This document shows positions 25,724-36,783 of a stretch of 64,000 nucleotides of DNA, piece by piece. Source of the stretch: Streptomyces marispadix (GTDB taxonomy: Bacteria; Actinomycetota; Actinomycetes; Streptomycetales; Streptomycetaceae); NCBI RefSeq assembly GCF_022524345.1, contig NZ_JAKWJU010000002.1:1364001-1428000 (forward strand), in the 5' to 3' direction. Under the pieces are notes generated by a model. That model did no database searches and was not told where the DNA came from. It was given only the letters and a program-made list of their open reading frames with translations. Both the position numbers and the translations under genes were made by a program. The stretch's first letter is position 1. Each line of letters opens with the position of its first letter.

Positions 25724-27892
25724 GTGGACGTGGCCCTCTCGGAAGCGACTTCGCACAACTCACGTACATCGTCAGGCTTCGTCGACGTGGAGCAGGCGCA
25801 GTCCGCGCTCGTCGAGCACTATCCGCGCCTGGTACGGCTGGCCTATCTCGTACTGCCGCCCTCGCTCGACCGGCACCGCCGGGTTCTGACCGCGCACTCG
25901 CTCGTACAGCGGGCGCTGCCGCGCGGACGCGGCGACGCCAAGGTGAGCCCGCTGCCCGCGCAGCGCCACGCCGGTGCCGACGGCGGCACGGGCGAGAGCG
26001 CCGGGCCCGGCGCCGGGAAGACCGGTAAGGCCGGGAAAGCGGGGAAGGCCGGGGCCGCGGCGGAGACGGTGGACGTGGACGAGACCGGCGAGTCCACCGG
26101 CGAGTCCACCGGCGCGAACCTCAACACCGATGGCACCGGGGTGAGTTCGGGCGGCCCTCGCGGTGGCGCGTACGCCTATCTGACCACTCGGGTGCTGCGG
26201 GCCGCGCTGGCCGGTGAACGGCAGCGGCGACTCGGCCCCTGGCGGCTGCCGCCGCTGCCGGTGCGTCCCGGGCTCTTCCCGCTCGTACTCGGGCTGCGGC
26301 TCTTCCCGCGTTCCGGCGGCGCCTACGAACTCGCCCTGGAGAAGGCCCTGTCGGAGGTCTCGGGGGCGGCCAGGGCGGCCTGTGCGCTGCGCGGCTGGGA
26401 GGGCATGACCGAGGCCGAGGTGTGCCGGGTGCTGGAGGCCGCCGAGGTCGAGGACCCGGCGGGGGCGCTCGCGGAGGGCGCCGGAATCCGGCTTCCGGAG
26501 GGCAGCAACGACCGTCCCCTGCCGGGTACTTCGGAGTTCGACCCCTGCTCTCTACAGGCCCGGCCCACCGATCTGCTGCGGCGCCGGCAGCATCTGCGCG
26601 CTGTGTTCGCCGCGGTCGCCGCGGTGGCCGTATGCGGTGCGCTGCTCGGGCTGCCCGGGGACTCCTGGGGCCCGGACGGTGCGGCGGCACCGCCCTACGC
26701 CCGTAATCCCGCCGCCGAAATGGCCCTGGACCCGGGCTCGTTGACCCGGGCCGCCCCCGGCGTGTGGAAACGTTCGTCACGTACCGACTTCTCCGCATGG
26801 CCGGCCCGTGGCGACCTCACCCGCGACCACGAGCTGCTGCGGCGGGCGTTGAACGTCTGGGCGCGGCCCGGCGACGGCGTGCGGGTGTCGGTCACACGCG
26901 GCACCGCCGCAGGGCCGCCCTCCGGTCCCCCTCAACTGCTGTACGCGGGGCGGATCGACGGCACCCGGGTCGTCATGCTGCACGACGGGCTGCGCGTGGC
27001 CCGCTACTCGGAGCCCGAGGGCGCCGACAGCGGCGGGGCGACGCTGGACATCGCCCGTACGGACGGCGCGGGTACGGCCGACTCCGGGGCGCTGGTGGTC
27101 AACCGCAGCGACTCCAACGTCCGTTACCTGACGGCACCTTGGGTCTCGAAGGCGGCCGAGGTGGATCTGCTTCAGCCGGACGAGGAAGGCAGGCCGCTGA
27201 GCCGTGAGGACGACGGGGTGCTCACGTCGCTTACGGGCGCCGACGCCGGCCCTGGCGGATGCCACCGCTGGCCCGGCCTGCTGCTGTCCTCGCGCGACCA
27301 CTCGACGCGTCATCTCTACACGGATCTCGGCGAGTTGACGCCCGCGAGGATCACCGGCGGCAACCCGGGGAAGAAGCCGAAGGACGCGACGGGGGCGGCC
27401 GCTCGGGAGCGGCTGTCGAACACGGCCTGCGGCCTGCGCACGATGCTCGGCGCGGGCGTGCGCTCCGTCAACTCCTGGCAGTTCGCCACGCAGTCGCTGC
27501 CGGGCGGCGCCGGTTCGGTGGTCTGGTCGTGCACTCGCGGGGAGACCTGGCGCGGCCGTGGAGCACGTGTGCTCACCGGCTTCCGGCAGCCGGGCACAGA
27601 GCCCGGCGAGCAGTCCACGTTCACCTCCCGCGCGGTGGACACCCCGGCGTGCGGTCCCCGCGAGCCTCACGCACTGAGCGGCGGGCTGTGGAAGTCCCGC
27701 GCGGGCGAGTGGTACGTGCTGGCCGCGGGCAGCCGGAAGGTGACGGCCATCAGCGTGTCGGGGAAGGGCAAGTCGCGGAGCCTGAGCGGCACTTGGCCCG
27801 GGCGGCGGCTGGTGCTGTCCGCGCAGAAGGGCGCGAAGGCGAAGCTCACCGCGAAGTTGTCGAACGGCGAGAAGCTGGGCGAGCCGCGCTGA
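25724..27892 (+). CDS. Membrane-anchored protein with sigma-factor-like cytoplasmic domain
   Basis: A 722-residue protein. Residues about 20-60 (ALVEHYPRLVRLAYLVLPPS) resemble sigma region 2, and about 200-245 (ALEKALSEVSGAARAACALR, then GWEGMTEAEVCRVLEAAEV) resemble a degenerate sigma region 4. A Gly/Lys/Ala low-complexity linker (GKTGKAGKAGKAGAA) lies between them. A single membrane helix (VFAAVAAVAVCGALLG) follows near residue 295, then a large outer domain with paired cysteines. It is not a normal ECF sigma factor, because the catalytic DNA-binding parts are incomplete. The start is uncertain, as no ribosome site is seen. Function unknown. Confidence 0.72.
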   Translation: MDVALSEATSHNSRTSSGFVDVEQAQSALVEHYPRLVRLAYLVLPPSLDRHRRVLTAHSLVQRALPRGRGDAKVSPLPAQRHAGADGGTGESAGPGAGKTGKAGKAGKAGAAAETVDVDETGESTGESTGANLNTDGTGVSSGGPRGGAYAYLTTRVLRAALAGERQRRLGPWRLPPLPVRPGLFPLVLGLRLFPRSGGAYELALEKALSEVSGAARAACALRGWEGMTEAEVCRVLEAAEVEDPAGALAEGAGIRLPEGSNDRPLPGTSEFDPCSLQARPTDLLRRRQHLRAVFAAVAAVAVCGALLGLPGDSWGPDGAAAPPYARNPAAEMALDPGSLTRAAPGVWKRSSRTDFSAWPARGDLTRDHELLRRALNVWARPGDGVRVSVTRGTAAGPPSGPPQLLYAGRIDGTRVVMLHDGLRVARYSEPEGADSGGATLDIARTDGAGTADSGALVVNRSDSNVRYLTAPWVSKAAEVDLLQPDEEGRPLSREDDGVLTSLTGADAGPGGCHRWPGLLLSSRDHSTRHLYTDLGELTPARITGGNPGKKPKDATGAAARERLSNTACGLRTMLGAGVRSVNSWQFATQSLPGGAGSVVWSCTRGETWRGRGARVLTGFRQPGTEPGEQSTFTSRAVDTPACGPREPHALSGGLWKSRAGEWYVLAAGSRKVTAISVSGKGKSRSLSGTWPGRRLVLSAQKGAKAKLTAKLSNGEKLGEPR

Positions 27893-28150
27893 CCGCACGA
27901 GGGACGGTCGCCTCCGCCCGCTGACGGTCCTGCTCTCGGTGCTTCGAGTACGGCGGCCGATGCGAGACGGACGTGAAGTGCCCTACCGGGCCCGGGAGTT
28001 CACGCGCTCCGGGGTCGGCGAAGGAGACCGGCCCGACCGGCCGGGCGCGTGCGGTCCGCGTGCGGCGGACCCGCCGGCCGGCCGGACCGGAGTGTGGGGC
28101 CGGGCACGGAGCGGGGTCTGCGGCGGCGGCCGGAGCGCGCCGCCGGGAGG

Positions 28151-29217
28151 TCACCCGCTCCGCGCCCGGGATCTTCCTTCGTCGCGTGCGGGCGCGGGTG
28201 CCTGGCCCGTGGAACCGCGTACGACGAGTTCCGGCTGGAAGACGAACTCCGCGCGGGGCACGGGGTTTCCGCGGATCTCCTCCAGCAGGGTGTTCACCGC
28301 CGCGTTGGCCATGGCGCGTACCGGCTGGCGCACGGTCGTCAGCGGCGGATCGGTGAAGGCGTTCAGCTCCGAGTCGTCGTAGCCGACGACCGATACGTCC
28401 CGGGGGACGTCGAGTCCCTGTTGCCGTACGGCTCTTACGGCACCCAGCGCCATCAGGTCGCTTCCGCACACGATGCCCGTACAGCCCTCGTCGAGGAGGG
28501 CGATGGCGGCGGCGTGGCCGCCCTCGACGGTGAACAGGGTGTGCCGTACCAAGCCGCTGGCCGGGCGGGGGCCTTCGCTCTCCAGCTCCTCCGCGAATCC
28601 CTGCGCCTTGCGGCGCACCGGCACGAACCGGTCGGGGCCGACGGCGAGTCCGATGCGGCGGTGCCCGAGTTCGCGCAGATGCCGTACGGCGACGCGGGCC
28701 GCGGCACGGTCGTCGGGTGAGACGAAGGGCGCGGCGATCCGCTCGTTGTAGCCGTTGACCAGGACGTACGGCACGCCCCGGCCGGTGAGCCGTGCGTAGC
28801 GGGCGGGGTCGGCGGTGAGGTCGGCGTGCAGCCCGGAGAGGAAGATCACGCCCGTGACGGAGCGCTCGACGAGCTGGTCGACGAGTTCGTCCTCGGTGGC
28901 TCCGCCGGGAATCTGGGTGCCGAGCACGGGCGTGTATCCGTTGCTGGTGAGGGACTGCTCGATGACCTGGGCGAAGGCCGGGAAGATGGGGTTGGTCAGC
29001 TCGGGGATGACCAGTCCGACGAGTCCGGCGCTGCGTGGGCGCAGCCGTACGGGCCGCTCGTAGCCGAGCAGGTCGAGGGCGGCGAGCACCCGCTGCCGGG
29101 TCGAATCGGCCACGCCCGCACGGCCGTTGAGGACACGGCTGACGGTGGCCTCGCTGACCTGCGCCTGCCCTGCTATGTCGGCGAGGCGGGTGGCGGGCAG
29201 CGCCGAGGGCGGAGCCG

Positions 29218-29221
<4 letters not shown>
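28151..29221 (-). CDS. LacI-family regulator, MalR paralogue at the end of the mal operon
   Basis: A 356-residue repressor-type protein. The N-terminal helix-turn-helix is TRLADIAGQAQVSEATVSRV, with LNGRAGV hinge. The effector domain follows the MalR pattern (GLVGLVIPELTNPIFPAFAQ, VSPDDRAA, VVGYDDSELNAFTDPPLTTVRQP). Its closest relative in this window is the divergent malR at 34.7 kb; many segments are shared word for word. The ATG overlaps the aglA stop (ATGA), so it is the last gene of the malE-F-G-aglA group. It likely senses maltose or a related sugar. Confidence 0.92.
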
Positions 29222-30963
<1,742 letters not shown>

Positions 30964-31015
30964 GTCGTCCCTGGAGGTCGAGGTGGGGTGCGGCGGTCGT
31001 CGCGGCCGCAGCCGA

Positions 31016-31064
31016 GGCTGGTCGGGGCCGGGGCTGGTCGGGGCCGGGGCTGGTCGAGTGCCGG
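31016..31064. repeat. Tandem 16-17 bp repeats between malG and aglA
   Basis: GGCTGGTCGGGGCCGG occurs twice head to tail, followed by a 17-base variant (GGCTGGTCGAGTGCCGG). It lies in the 217-base malG-aglA gap, which otherwise shows nothing clear. The repeat could alter mRNA stability or translation of aglA, but this is speculation. Confidence 0.7.
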
Positions 31065-31180
31065 GCTGGTCACGGTCGTTGGTCAGGGGGTACGGGTCGG
31101 TGGCGTCGGTCAGGGGCGGGGCCCGGCGAGCCCGTAGCGGGCAGGCAGACCCGGCCGCTCCATGCGCCCACTCCGTACGC

Positions 31181-32056
31181 TCAGGACTTCGTCGCCCCGG
31201 CCGTCAGCCCCGCGACGAGATGGCGCTGGGCGAAGCCGAAGACGACCGCCGCCGGCACGGCGACGATGACGGCGGCCGCGGTCATGGAACCCCAGTCGGA
31301 GCCGTACCGGTTGACGAAGGTCTGGAGACCGCCCGCGAGGGTGAGGTTCTCCTCTCCCGTCATGAAGGCCGTGGCGTAGGCGACTTCGGCCCACGCGGTC
31401 ACGAACGTGTAGAAGCCGGTGACGGCGAGGCCCGGTCTGGCCAGCGGCAGCACCAGCCGCCAGAAGGTCCCGAAGGGCGTGAGCCCGTCGACGCGTCCCG
31501 ACTCGTCGATGTCGACGGGAACGGTGTCGAAGAAGCCCTTCATCATCCAGGCGCAGAACGGGACGGCCACCGTCAGATACGTGACGATCAGCCCGACGGG
31601 CTGGTTGAGCAGGCCCAGGCTCGCCATCGTGTTGTACAGCGGCACGATCAGCACCGCCATGGGGAACATCTGCGTGATCAGCAGCACCCACATCAGGGGC
31701 CGCATACCGGGAAAGCGGAAGCGGCTGAGGGCGTAGCCCGCGGTGGCCGCGACGAAGACGCCGATCAGGGTCGTACCGACGACGACGAGCAGTGAATTGC
31801 CCAGCCAGGTGAGGAAGTAGGTGTCGGCGACGACGTGGGTGTAGTTGTCGAGGGTGAAGTGGCGGACCAGGGCGGTGGTGAACGACTCGCTCTTCGGCTT
31901 GAACGACGTCACCAGCAGCCACAGCGGCGGGAAGAGCGCGACGGCCGTCGCCGTGAGCAGTCCCGTGTGCAGTCCCAACGCGGCGAGCGGCCCCCGCTCG
32001 CCCCGCCTCCTCCGCCTCGCGGGCGCGGCAGCGGTCTTCGTGAGGGCCATCGTCAC
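31181..32056 (-). CDS. malG: Maltose/maltodextrin ABC transporter permease MalG
   Basis: A permease of about 291 residues with six predicted membrane helices. The EAA-type loop is DIDESGRVDGLTPFGTFWRL. It pairs with MalF in the membrane and is energised by a separate ATPase. Start: GTG overlapping the malF stop (GTGA); a GTG one codon earlier and an ATG two codons later are also possible, with GGGAGAGG upstream. In Streptomyces the mal permeases take up maltose and maltodextrin for AglA. Confidence 0.95.
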   Translation of the reverse strand: MTMALTKTAAAPARRRRRGERGPLAALGLHTGLLTATAVALFPPLWLLVTSFKPKSESFTTALVRHFTLDNYTHVVADTYFLTWLGNSLLVVVGTTLIGVFVAATAGYALSRFRFPGMRPLMWVLLITQMFPMAVLIVPLYNTMASLGLLNQPVGLIVTYLTVAVPFCAWMMKGFFDTVPVDIDESGRVDGLTPFGTFWRLVLPLARPGLAVTGFYTFVTAWAEVAYATAFMTGEENLTLAGGLQTFVNRYGSDWGSMTAAAVIVAVPAAVVFGFAQRHLVAGLTAGATKS

Positions 32057-33135
32057 CACACCTCTCCCTGGCGGCGCAGCGTCCGCCTGTATACGACCGT
32101 GAACAGCGACAGCAGCACCAGGATCAGCACGCCCCAGGCGGCCGAAGTGGCGTAGTCCCGCGGGCTGTTGATGAACGACAGCCGGAAGGCGTACGTCACG
32201 AGGATCTCGGTGGAGTCCTCCGGGCCGCCCCTGGTGAGCAGGTAGATCACGGGGAACATGTTGAAGGTCCAGATGGTGCTGAGCAGGACCACGGTGCTGC
32301 TGACGCTTCTGACGCCCGGCAGCGTGATGTTGCGGAACCGCTGCCAGGGCCCCGCACCGTCCATCTCGGCCGCCTCGTACAGCTCACCGGGTATGCCCTG
32401 GAGCGCGCCGAGCATCGCGACGATCATGAAGGGCACGCCGAGCCACACGTTGACGGCGATGACGGCGACCTTGGCCCACACCGGGTCGCCGAGCCACGGC
32501 ACGGCCTCTATGCCGCCGCCGTCGAGCACCTTGTTGAGCAGGCCGTTCTTCTCGTTGAAGAGCATCTTCCAGGCGAAGACCGAGACGAACGCCGGTATCC
32601 CCCACGGCACGATCATGCCGATCCGGTAGAACGACCGGCCGCGCACCTGCCTGTTGAGCATCACGGCCAGCGTCAGGCCGAGCAGGAACGTGACGCCCAC
32701 ACAGCCGACGGTCCACACCACGGTCCAGCCGAGGCGGTCCCAGAAGACGCTGTCGCCGAGGATCGCCTCGTAGTTGTCGAGTCCGGTGAACCTGTATGTC
32801 GCCGGCAGGTGGTTGACGCCGATGACGCGCTCGACGTTCGCCTCGTCGGCGTCGGTCAGCGACAGCCAGACGCCGCGCAGCAGCGGATAGCCGACGATCG
32901 TCGCGATGACGGCGACGACCGGGGCGACCATCGCCCAGGCGTACCAGTGGACTTGGGCCGCCCTGCGCAGCCCGGCCACGGCACCGCCCCGTCCGCCCGT
33001 CCCGCTGCTTGCGCTCTCGCTCCCGCCGGTCCGGCCCGTCTCGTTCCCGGTGCCGCGTCCCCCGGCGCGGGCGGCGCCGCTGTCGCCGCCGCCCGCGTCC
33101 GCGGTAGCCGCCCGGCGTGTGGTCTCCACAGCCAT
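32053..33135 (-). CDS. malF: Maltose/maltodextrin ABC transporter permease MalF
   Basis: A permease of about 360 residues. A Gly/Ser/Ala-rich N-terminal tail (residues 10-50) precedes the first helix at HWYAWAMVAPVVAVIATIVG. The EAA loop is LYEAAEMDGAGPWQRFRNIT. The ATG has AGGAG very close by (2 bases); a GTG two codons later has better spacing and may be used. It is 32 bases after malE and overlaps malG. Confidence 0.95.
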   Translation of the reverse strand: MAVETTRRAATADAGGGDSGAARAGGRGTGNETGRTGGSESASSGTGGRGGAVAGLRRAAQVHWYAWAMVAPVVAVIATIVGYPLLRGVWLSLTDADEANVERVIGVNHLPATYRFTGLDNYEAILGDSVFWDRLGWTVVWTVGCVGVTFLLGLTLAVMLNRQVRGRSFYRIGMIVPWGIPAFVSVFAWKMLFNEKNGLLNKVLDGGGIEAVPWLGDPVWAKVAVIAVNVWLGVPFMIVAMLGALQGIPGELYEAAEMDGAGPWQRFRNITLPGVRSVSSTVVLLSTIWTFNMFPVIYLLTRGGPEDSTEILVTYAFRLSFINSPRDYATSAAWGVLILVLLSLFTVVYRRTLRRQGEVW

Positions 33136-33167
33136 GGCTCCTCGGCCGTCCCCTCCGCCCCGCGGGC

Positions 33168-34448
33168 TTACTTGTAGTTCTCGTCCTTGAGCAGCTTGCG
33201 GAACTCGTCGCCGACCTTTCCGGCGGCCTCCTTCGGGCTGCGCCCGCCGGTGAGCACGGCGTCCATCTGGCCCCGTACCGGCTCGAAGAGGGAGTTGCCC
33301 TCCGCGATCCACGGCCGCTGCACGGCGTTGTCGACGGCGGGCTTGAAGAACTCGACCATCGCGTTCTTCGCCACGGACGGCTCGTCGTAGACGGAGCGGC
33401 GCGTGGGCAGCAGGCTCAGCTCCTCGGTGGTGCGCTGCTGCACCTCGGCTGAGCTCATGTACTTCGCGAACTCCTGCGCCGTACGCAAGTTCTTGCTGCC
33501 GGCGTACACGGAGAGGTTCCAGCCGCCCTGCGGCGATCCCCTGTCCTTGCTGCCCGCGGGAACGGGAGCGACGCCGAGGTTGTCCTTGTCGTCCTTGAAC
33601 TCCTTGCCCTGCAAGGCCCCCGCGATGTCCCACGGCCCGTCGACGATCATGGCGACGTCGCCGTCCTGGAACGCCTTGAGCCCGTTCTCCTGGCCGTCGC
33701 TGCTGTCGGTGACGGCTGCCTTGGAGTCGACGAGGTCCTTCATCCTGGCGAACGCCTTGGCGCCGGGCCCGTCGTCGACGGTGACCTTCTTCGCGGTCGG
33801 ATCGACCAGGTCGCCGCCCTCGCCGTAGAGATACGGCAGGAACCAGTACGGATCGTCGCCGCGCAGATAGAGGGCGGTCTTGCCGGTCCTGCTCTTGATC
33901 TTCTTCGCGGACTTCTTCAACTCGTCGAAGGACTTGGGCACTTCGACCCCGGCCTCCTTGAGCATCTTCTTGTTGTAGAAGAGGCCCAGCGTGTCGGTGA
34001 CCTGCGGCAGCGCATATGTACGGCCCTTGAAGCGGGTGCTGCCCGCGGCGTTCTTGATGTAGTCGGACGGCTTGTCGATCGCGGGCGTACCGTCGAGCGG
34101 CGCGAGATAGCCGAGGTTGGCGAAGTCGGCGACCCAGGCGACCTCGGTGCGCATCACGTCGGGGGCGCCGGAGTTGCCGCCGGCGGCGTTCTTGAACTTC
34201 TGGTTCGCGTCACCGAAGTTGACGTGCACGTACTTCACGTCGACCTTCGGATGCCTCTTCTCGAAGTCCTCCGCGATCTTCTTGTACGTGCCCTTCTCGG
34301 CGTCGTTCGAGGTGTCCCAGTACGTGACGGTGCCTGACACACCGCCCTTGGCCGCGCTGCTGTCGCCGCCGTCCCCGCCGCAGGCGGTCGCCGTCAGTGC
34401 GAGCACCGCCACGGCCGCGGAGAGCATGAATCCGTTGCCACGCCGCAT
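33168..34448 (-). CDS. malE: Maltose-binding lipoprotein MalE
   Basis: A 426-residue solute-binding protein. The ATG has GGAGG 8 bases upstream. The signal peptide ends in the lipobox LTATAC at residue about 23, so the mature protein is lipid-anchored outside the membrane. The body has the family's features (TVTYWDTSNDAEKGTYKKI, VAMIVDGPWDIAGALQGKE). It binds maltose or maltodextrins and delivers them to MalFG. Two palindromic operators and malR lie upstream, so it is probably repressed by MalR. Confidence 0.95.
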   Translation of the reverse strand: MRRGNGFMLSAAVAVLALTATACGGDGGDSSAAKGGVSGTVTYWDTSNDAEKGTYKKIAEDFEKRHPKVDVKYVHVNFGDANQKFKNAAGGNSGAPDVMRTEVAWVADFANLGYLAPLDGTPAIDKPSDYIKNAAGSTRFKGRTYALPQVTDTLGLFYNKKMLKEAGVEVPKSFDELKKSAKKIKSRTGKTALYLRGDDPYWFLPYLYGEGGDLVDPTAKKVTVDDGPGAKAFARMKDLVDSKAAVTDSSDGQENGLKAFQDGDVAMIVDGPWDIAGALQGKEFKDDKDNLGVAPVPAGSKDRGSPQGGWNLSVYAGSKNLRTAQEFAKYMSSAEVQQRTTEELSLLPTRRSVYDEPSVAKNAMVEFFKPAVDNAVQRPWIAEGNSLFEPVRGQMDAVLTGGRSPKEAAGKVGDEFRKLLKDENYK

Positions 34449-34551
34449 GTTCGTTCCCTCCCACCTGTGCGCCCGGCGGCGCCACTGGCGCCCGGCCGGG
34501 GCCCCGGCGCCTGGACGGCGCCGGACTGCCGAGGAACGTAACGGCGTCGAG

Positions 34552-34577
34552 CAAACTTGCGCAAGAGTTTGCGGCAA
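34552..34577. promoter_or_regulatory. MalR operator region: palindromes CTTGCGCAAG and TTGCGGCAA
   Basis: CTTGCGCAAG (34556-34565) is a perfect palindrome with the central CG usual for LacI-type operators; it is flanked by CAAACT and AGTTTG arms. TTGCGGCAA (34569-34577) is a second, overlapping palindrome. They lie 104 bases upstream of malE and about 95 bases upstream of malR, between divergent starts. MalR probably represses both genes from here. The same words were not found in the other gaps of this window. Confidence 0.72.
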
Positions 34578-34670
34578 CTTTCAGAACGGACTTTCGCACC
34601 CGGGCTGCTTCGGGACCCGGAGACCCTGCGCGGTGTGCAGCCATTGCCGCGCCCGGTAGGGTCCAGCCCT

Positions 34671-35714
34671 GTGACCGCACGGCTAGCTGACATCGCAGCA
34701 CAGGCGGGGGTCAGCGAAGCGACGGTCAGCCGTGTCCTCAACGGCAAGCAGGGCGTCGCCGCGACCACCCGGGAATCCGTACTCGCCGCACTCGACGTGC
34801 TCGGATACGAACGCCCCCTCAAGCTGCGGCAGCGCAGCGCCGGACTCGTGGGCCTGATCACACCCGAGCTGGAGAACCCGATCTTCCCCGCCTTCGCGCA
34901 GGTGATCGCCCAGGGCCTCACCCGGCAGGGATACACGCCGGTGCTGGCGACGCAGACTCCCGGCGGTTCGACCGAGGACGAACTGACGGAGATGCTCGTC
35001 GACCGCGGCGTCGCCGGGATCGTCTTCGTCTCCGGGCTGCACGCCGACACCACCGCCGACATGCAGCGCTACGAGCGGCTGCGCGGTCAGGGCGTGCCCT
35101 TCGTGCTCATCAACGGCTACTCCGACAAGGTCCGCGCCCCGTTCGTCTCCCCCGACGACCGTGCGGCGATGCGACTCGCCGTCACACATCTCGCCGAACT
35201 CGGCCACCGGCGCATCGGACTCGCCCTGGGCCCGGAGCGATTCGTGCCCGTACAGCGGAAGATCGAGGGCTTTCTGACTGCGATGCGGGACCAGCTCGAC
35301 CTGACGGCGGACCAGGCACGCGAGTTCGTACAGCACTCCCTCTACACCCTGGAGGGCGGACAGGCCGCAGCGAGCGCGCTGCTGGACCGCGACTGCACCG
35401 CTGTGGTGTGCGCGAGCGACATGATGGCGCTCGGCGCGATCCGTGCGGTGCGGCAGCGCGGGCTGACGGTCCCGGGCGACGTATCGGTGATCGGCTTCGA
35501 CGACTCACCGCTGATCGCGTTCACCGACCCCCCGTTGACGACGATCCGTCAGCCGGTGCCCGCCATGGGCCAGGCCGCGGTCCGCGCCCTGCTTGAGGAG
35601 ATCGGCGGCACGCCCGCTCCGCACAGCGAGTTCGTCTTCCTCCCTGAGCTGGTCGTACGCGGCTCGACGGCCTCCGTACCCGCGTCCGCCCCCTCGGTCG
35701 CAGGGAGGACGTAA
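34671..35714 (+). CDS. malR: Maltose operon repressor MalR (LacI family)
   Basis: A 347-residue regulator starting at a GTG (VTARLADIAAQAGVSEATVS). A longer in-frame reading starting 114 bases upstream has no ribosome site and is not used. The N-terminal helix-turn-helix, hinge (LNGKQGV) and C-terminal sugar-binding domain match the Streptomyces MalR protein closely, as far as I recall it. Divergent from malE, with operators in between. It has a paralogue at the other end of the operon. Confidence 0.95.
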   Translation: MTARLADIAAQAGVSEATVSRVLNGKQGVAATTRESVLAALDVLGYERPLKLRQRSAGLVGLITPELENPIFPAFAQVIAQGLTRQGYTPVLATQTPGGSTEDELTEMLVDRGVAGIVFVSGLHADTTADMQRYERLRGQGVPFVLINGYSDKVRAPFVSPDDRAAMRLAVTHLAELGHRRIGLALGPERFVPVQRKIEGFLTAMRDQLDLTADQAREFVQHSLYTLEGGQAAASALLDRDCTAVVCASDMMALGAIRAVRQRGLTVPGDVSVIGFDDSPLIAFTDPPLTTIRQPVPAMGQAAVRALLEEIGGTPAPHSEFVFLPELVVRGSTASVPASAPSVAGRT

Positions 35715-35777
35715 GGGGCCCGATACCCGACCGCAGGATGATCGGCGGCTTGTCCCCTTCTGGCAGACTGTCCCCTC

Positions 35778-36665
35778 ATGGGGGCATCGACGACGAGGAC
35801 CGCACAGACAGACAAAACGGCCACCGCGGCACCGGCGCCCGCCGATCAGGACCCTGCCGGGGCCGAGACCGCCGGGGCCGAGCCCGCCGGGGAAAGTGAC
35901 AGAGCGACAGGCGCGCGGCGCCCACGTGCGGTTCGTCGTCCCACCATCTGGTTCGAGATCGTCCTCGTCCTGGTCTTCTACGCGGTCTACTCCGCGATCC
36001 GCAACGCCGTGCCGGAGCAGCGGCTCCAGGCCCTTGACAACGCCGACCGGGTGTGGAAGGCGGAGCATCTGCTCGGCATCGCCGTGGAGGACTCCATCAA
36101 CCGCGCGGCCGACAGCGTCACCTGGCTCATCCTCACGATGAACTACTACTACGCGACGCTGCACTTCATCGTCACCGTGCTGGTGCTGGCCTGGCTCTAC
36201 CACTCCCACCCGGGCCGTTACGCGGCCACGCGCCTGGTCGTCTTCGCCACGACCGGCATCGCCCTGCTCGGGTACTACCTCTTCCCGCTGGCGCCGCCGC
36301 GGCTGATGCGCGGAGACACGTTCGTCGACACCGTGCAGGTGCACCAGACTTGGGGCTCGATGGCGTCCGGGAACCTCGCCGACATGTCGAACCAGTACGC
36401 GGCGATGCCCTCCATGCACATCGGCTGGTCGGTGTGGTGCGGCATCACCGTCGCGGCGCTCGCCAAGCCCCTGTGGGCACGGCTGCTGGGGGCGCTCTAC
36501 CCCCTGGTCACGCTGACGGTGATCGTCTGCACCGCCAACCACTTCTGGCTGGACGCGGTCGGCGGAGTCATCTGCCTCGCCTTCGGATTCGCGCTCTCCT
36601 TCGGCTGGTACGGGCGCATCGCGTACCGGCTGCCGAGACTGGCATCGGCGCCCGCGGGGGCGTGA
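35778..36665 (+). CDS. PAP2-family membrane phosphatase
   Basis: A 295-residue protein. The first 50 residues are an Ala/Pro/Thr-rich cytoplasmic tail, then six predicted membrane helices. The phosphatase motifs are FPLAPPRLM, the SMH core in AAMPSMHIGWSVWC and NHFWLDAVGG. The family dephosphorylates lipid phosphates or makes inositol phospholipids; the substrate here is unknown. It is 63 bases after malR on the same strand and convergent with glnE. Confidence 0.88.
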   Translation: MGASTTRTAQTDKTATAAPAPADQDPAGAETAGAEPAGESDRATGARRPRAVRRPTIWFEIVLVLVFYAVYSAIRNAVPEQRLQALDNADRVWKAEHLLGIAVEDSINRAADSVTWLILTMNYYYATLHFIVTVLVLAWLYHSHPGRYAATRLVVFATTGIALLGYYLFPLAPPRLMRGDTFVDTVQVHQTWGSMASGNLADMSNQYAAMPSMHIGWSVWCGITVAALAKPLWARLLGALYPLVTLTVIVCTANHFWLDAVGGVICLAFGFALSFGWYGRIAYRLPRLASAPAGA

Positions 36666-36783
36666 CGGCGCGTACCGCGTGGGCCGTACGGGCACCGGCG
36701 GGCACGGACGGGCGGGGGCAGCCACGGACGGGCGGGCCATGGGAACGCGTCCGGCACTACCGCCACCCCGCCTTCGCCGCCGT

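Noticed and set aside
31016..31064. CRISPR-like array in the mal locus
   Set aside because: The units touch each other and are 16-17 bp without spacers, so it is a simple tandem repeat. The 28-bp units at 56.5 kb also lack spacers.
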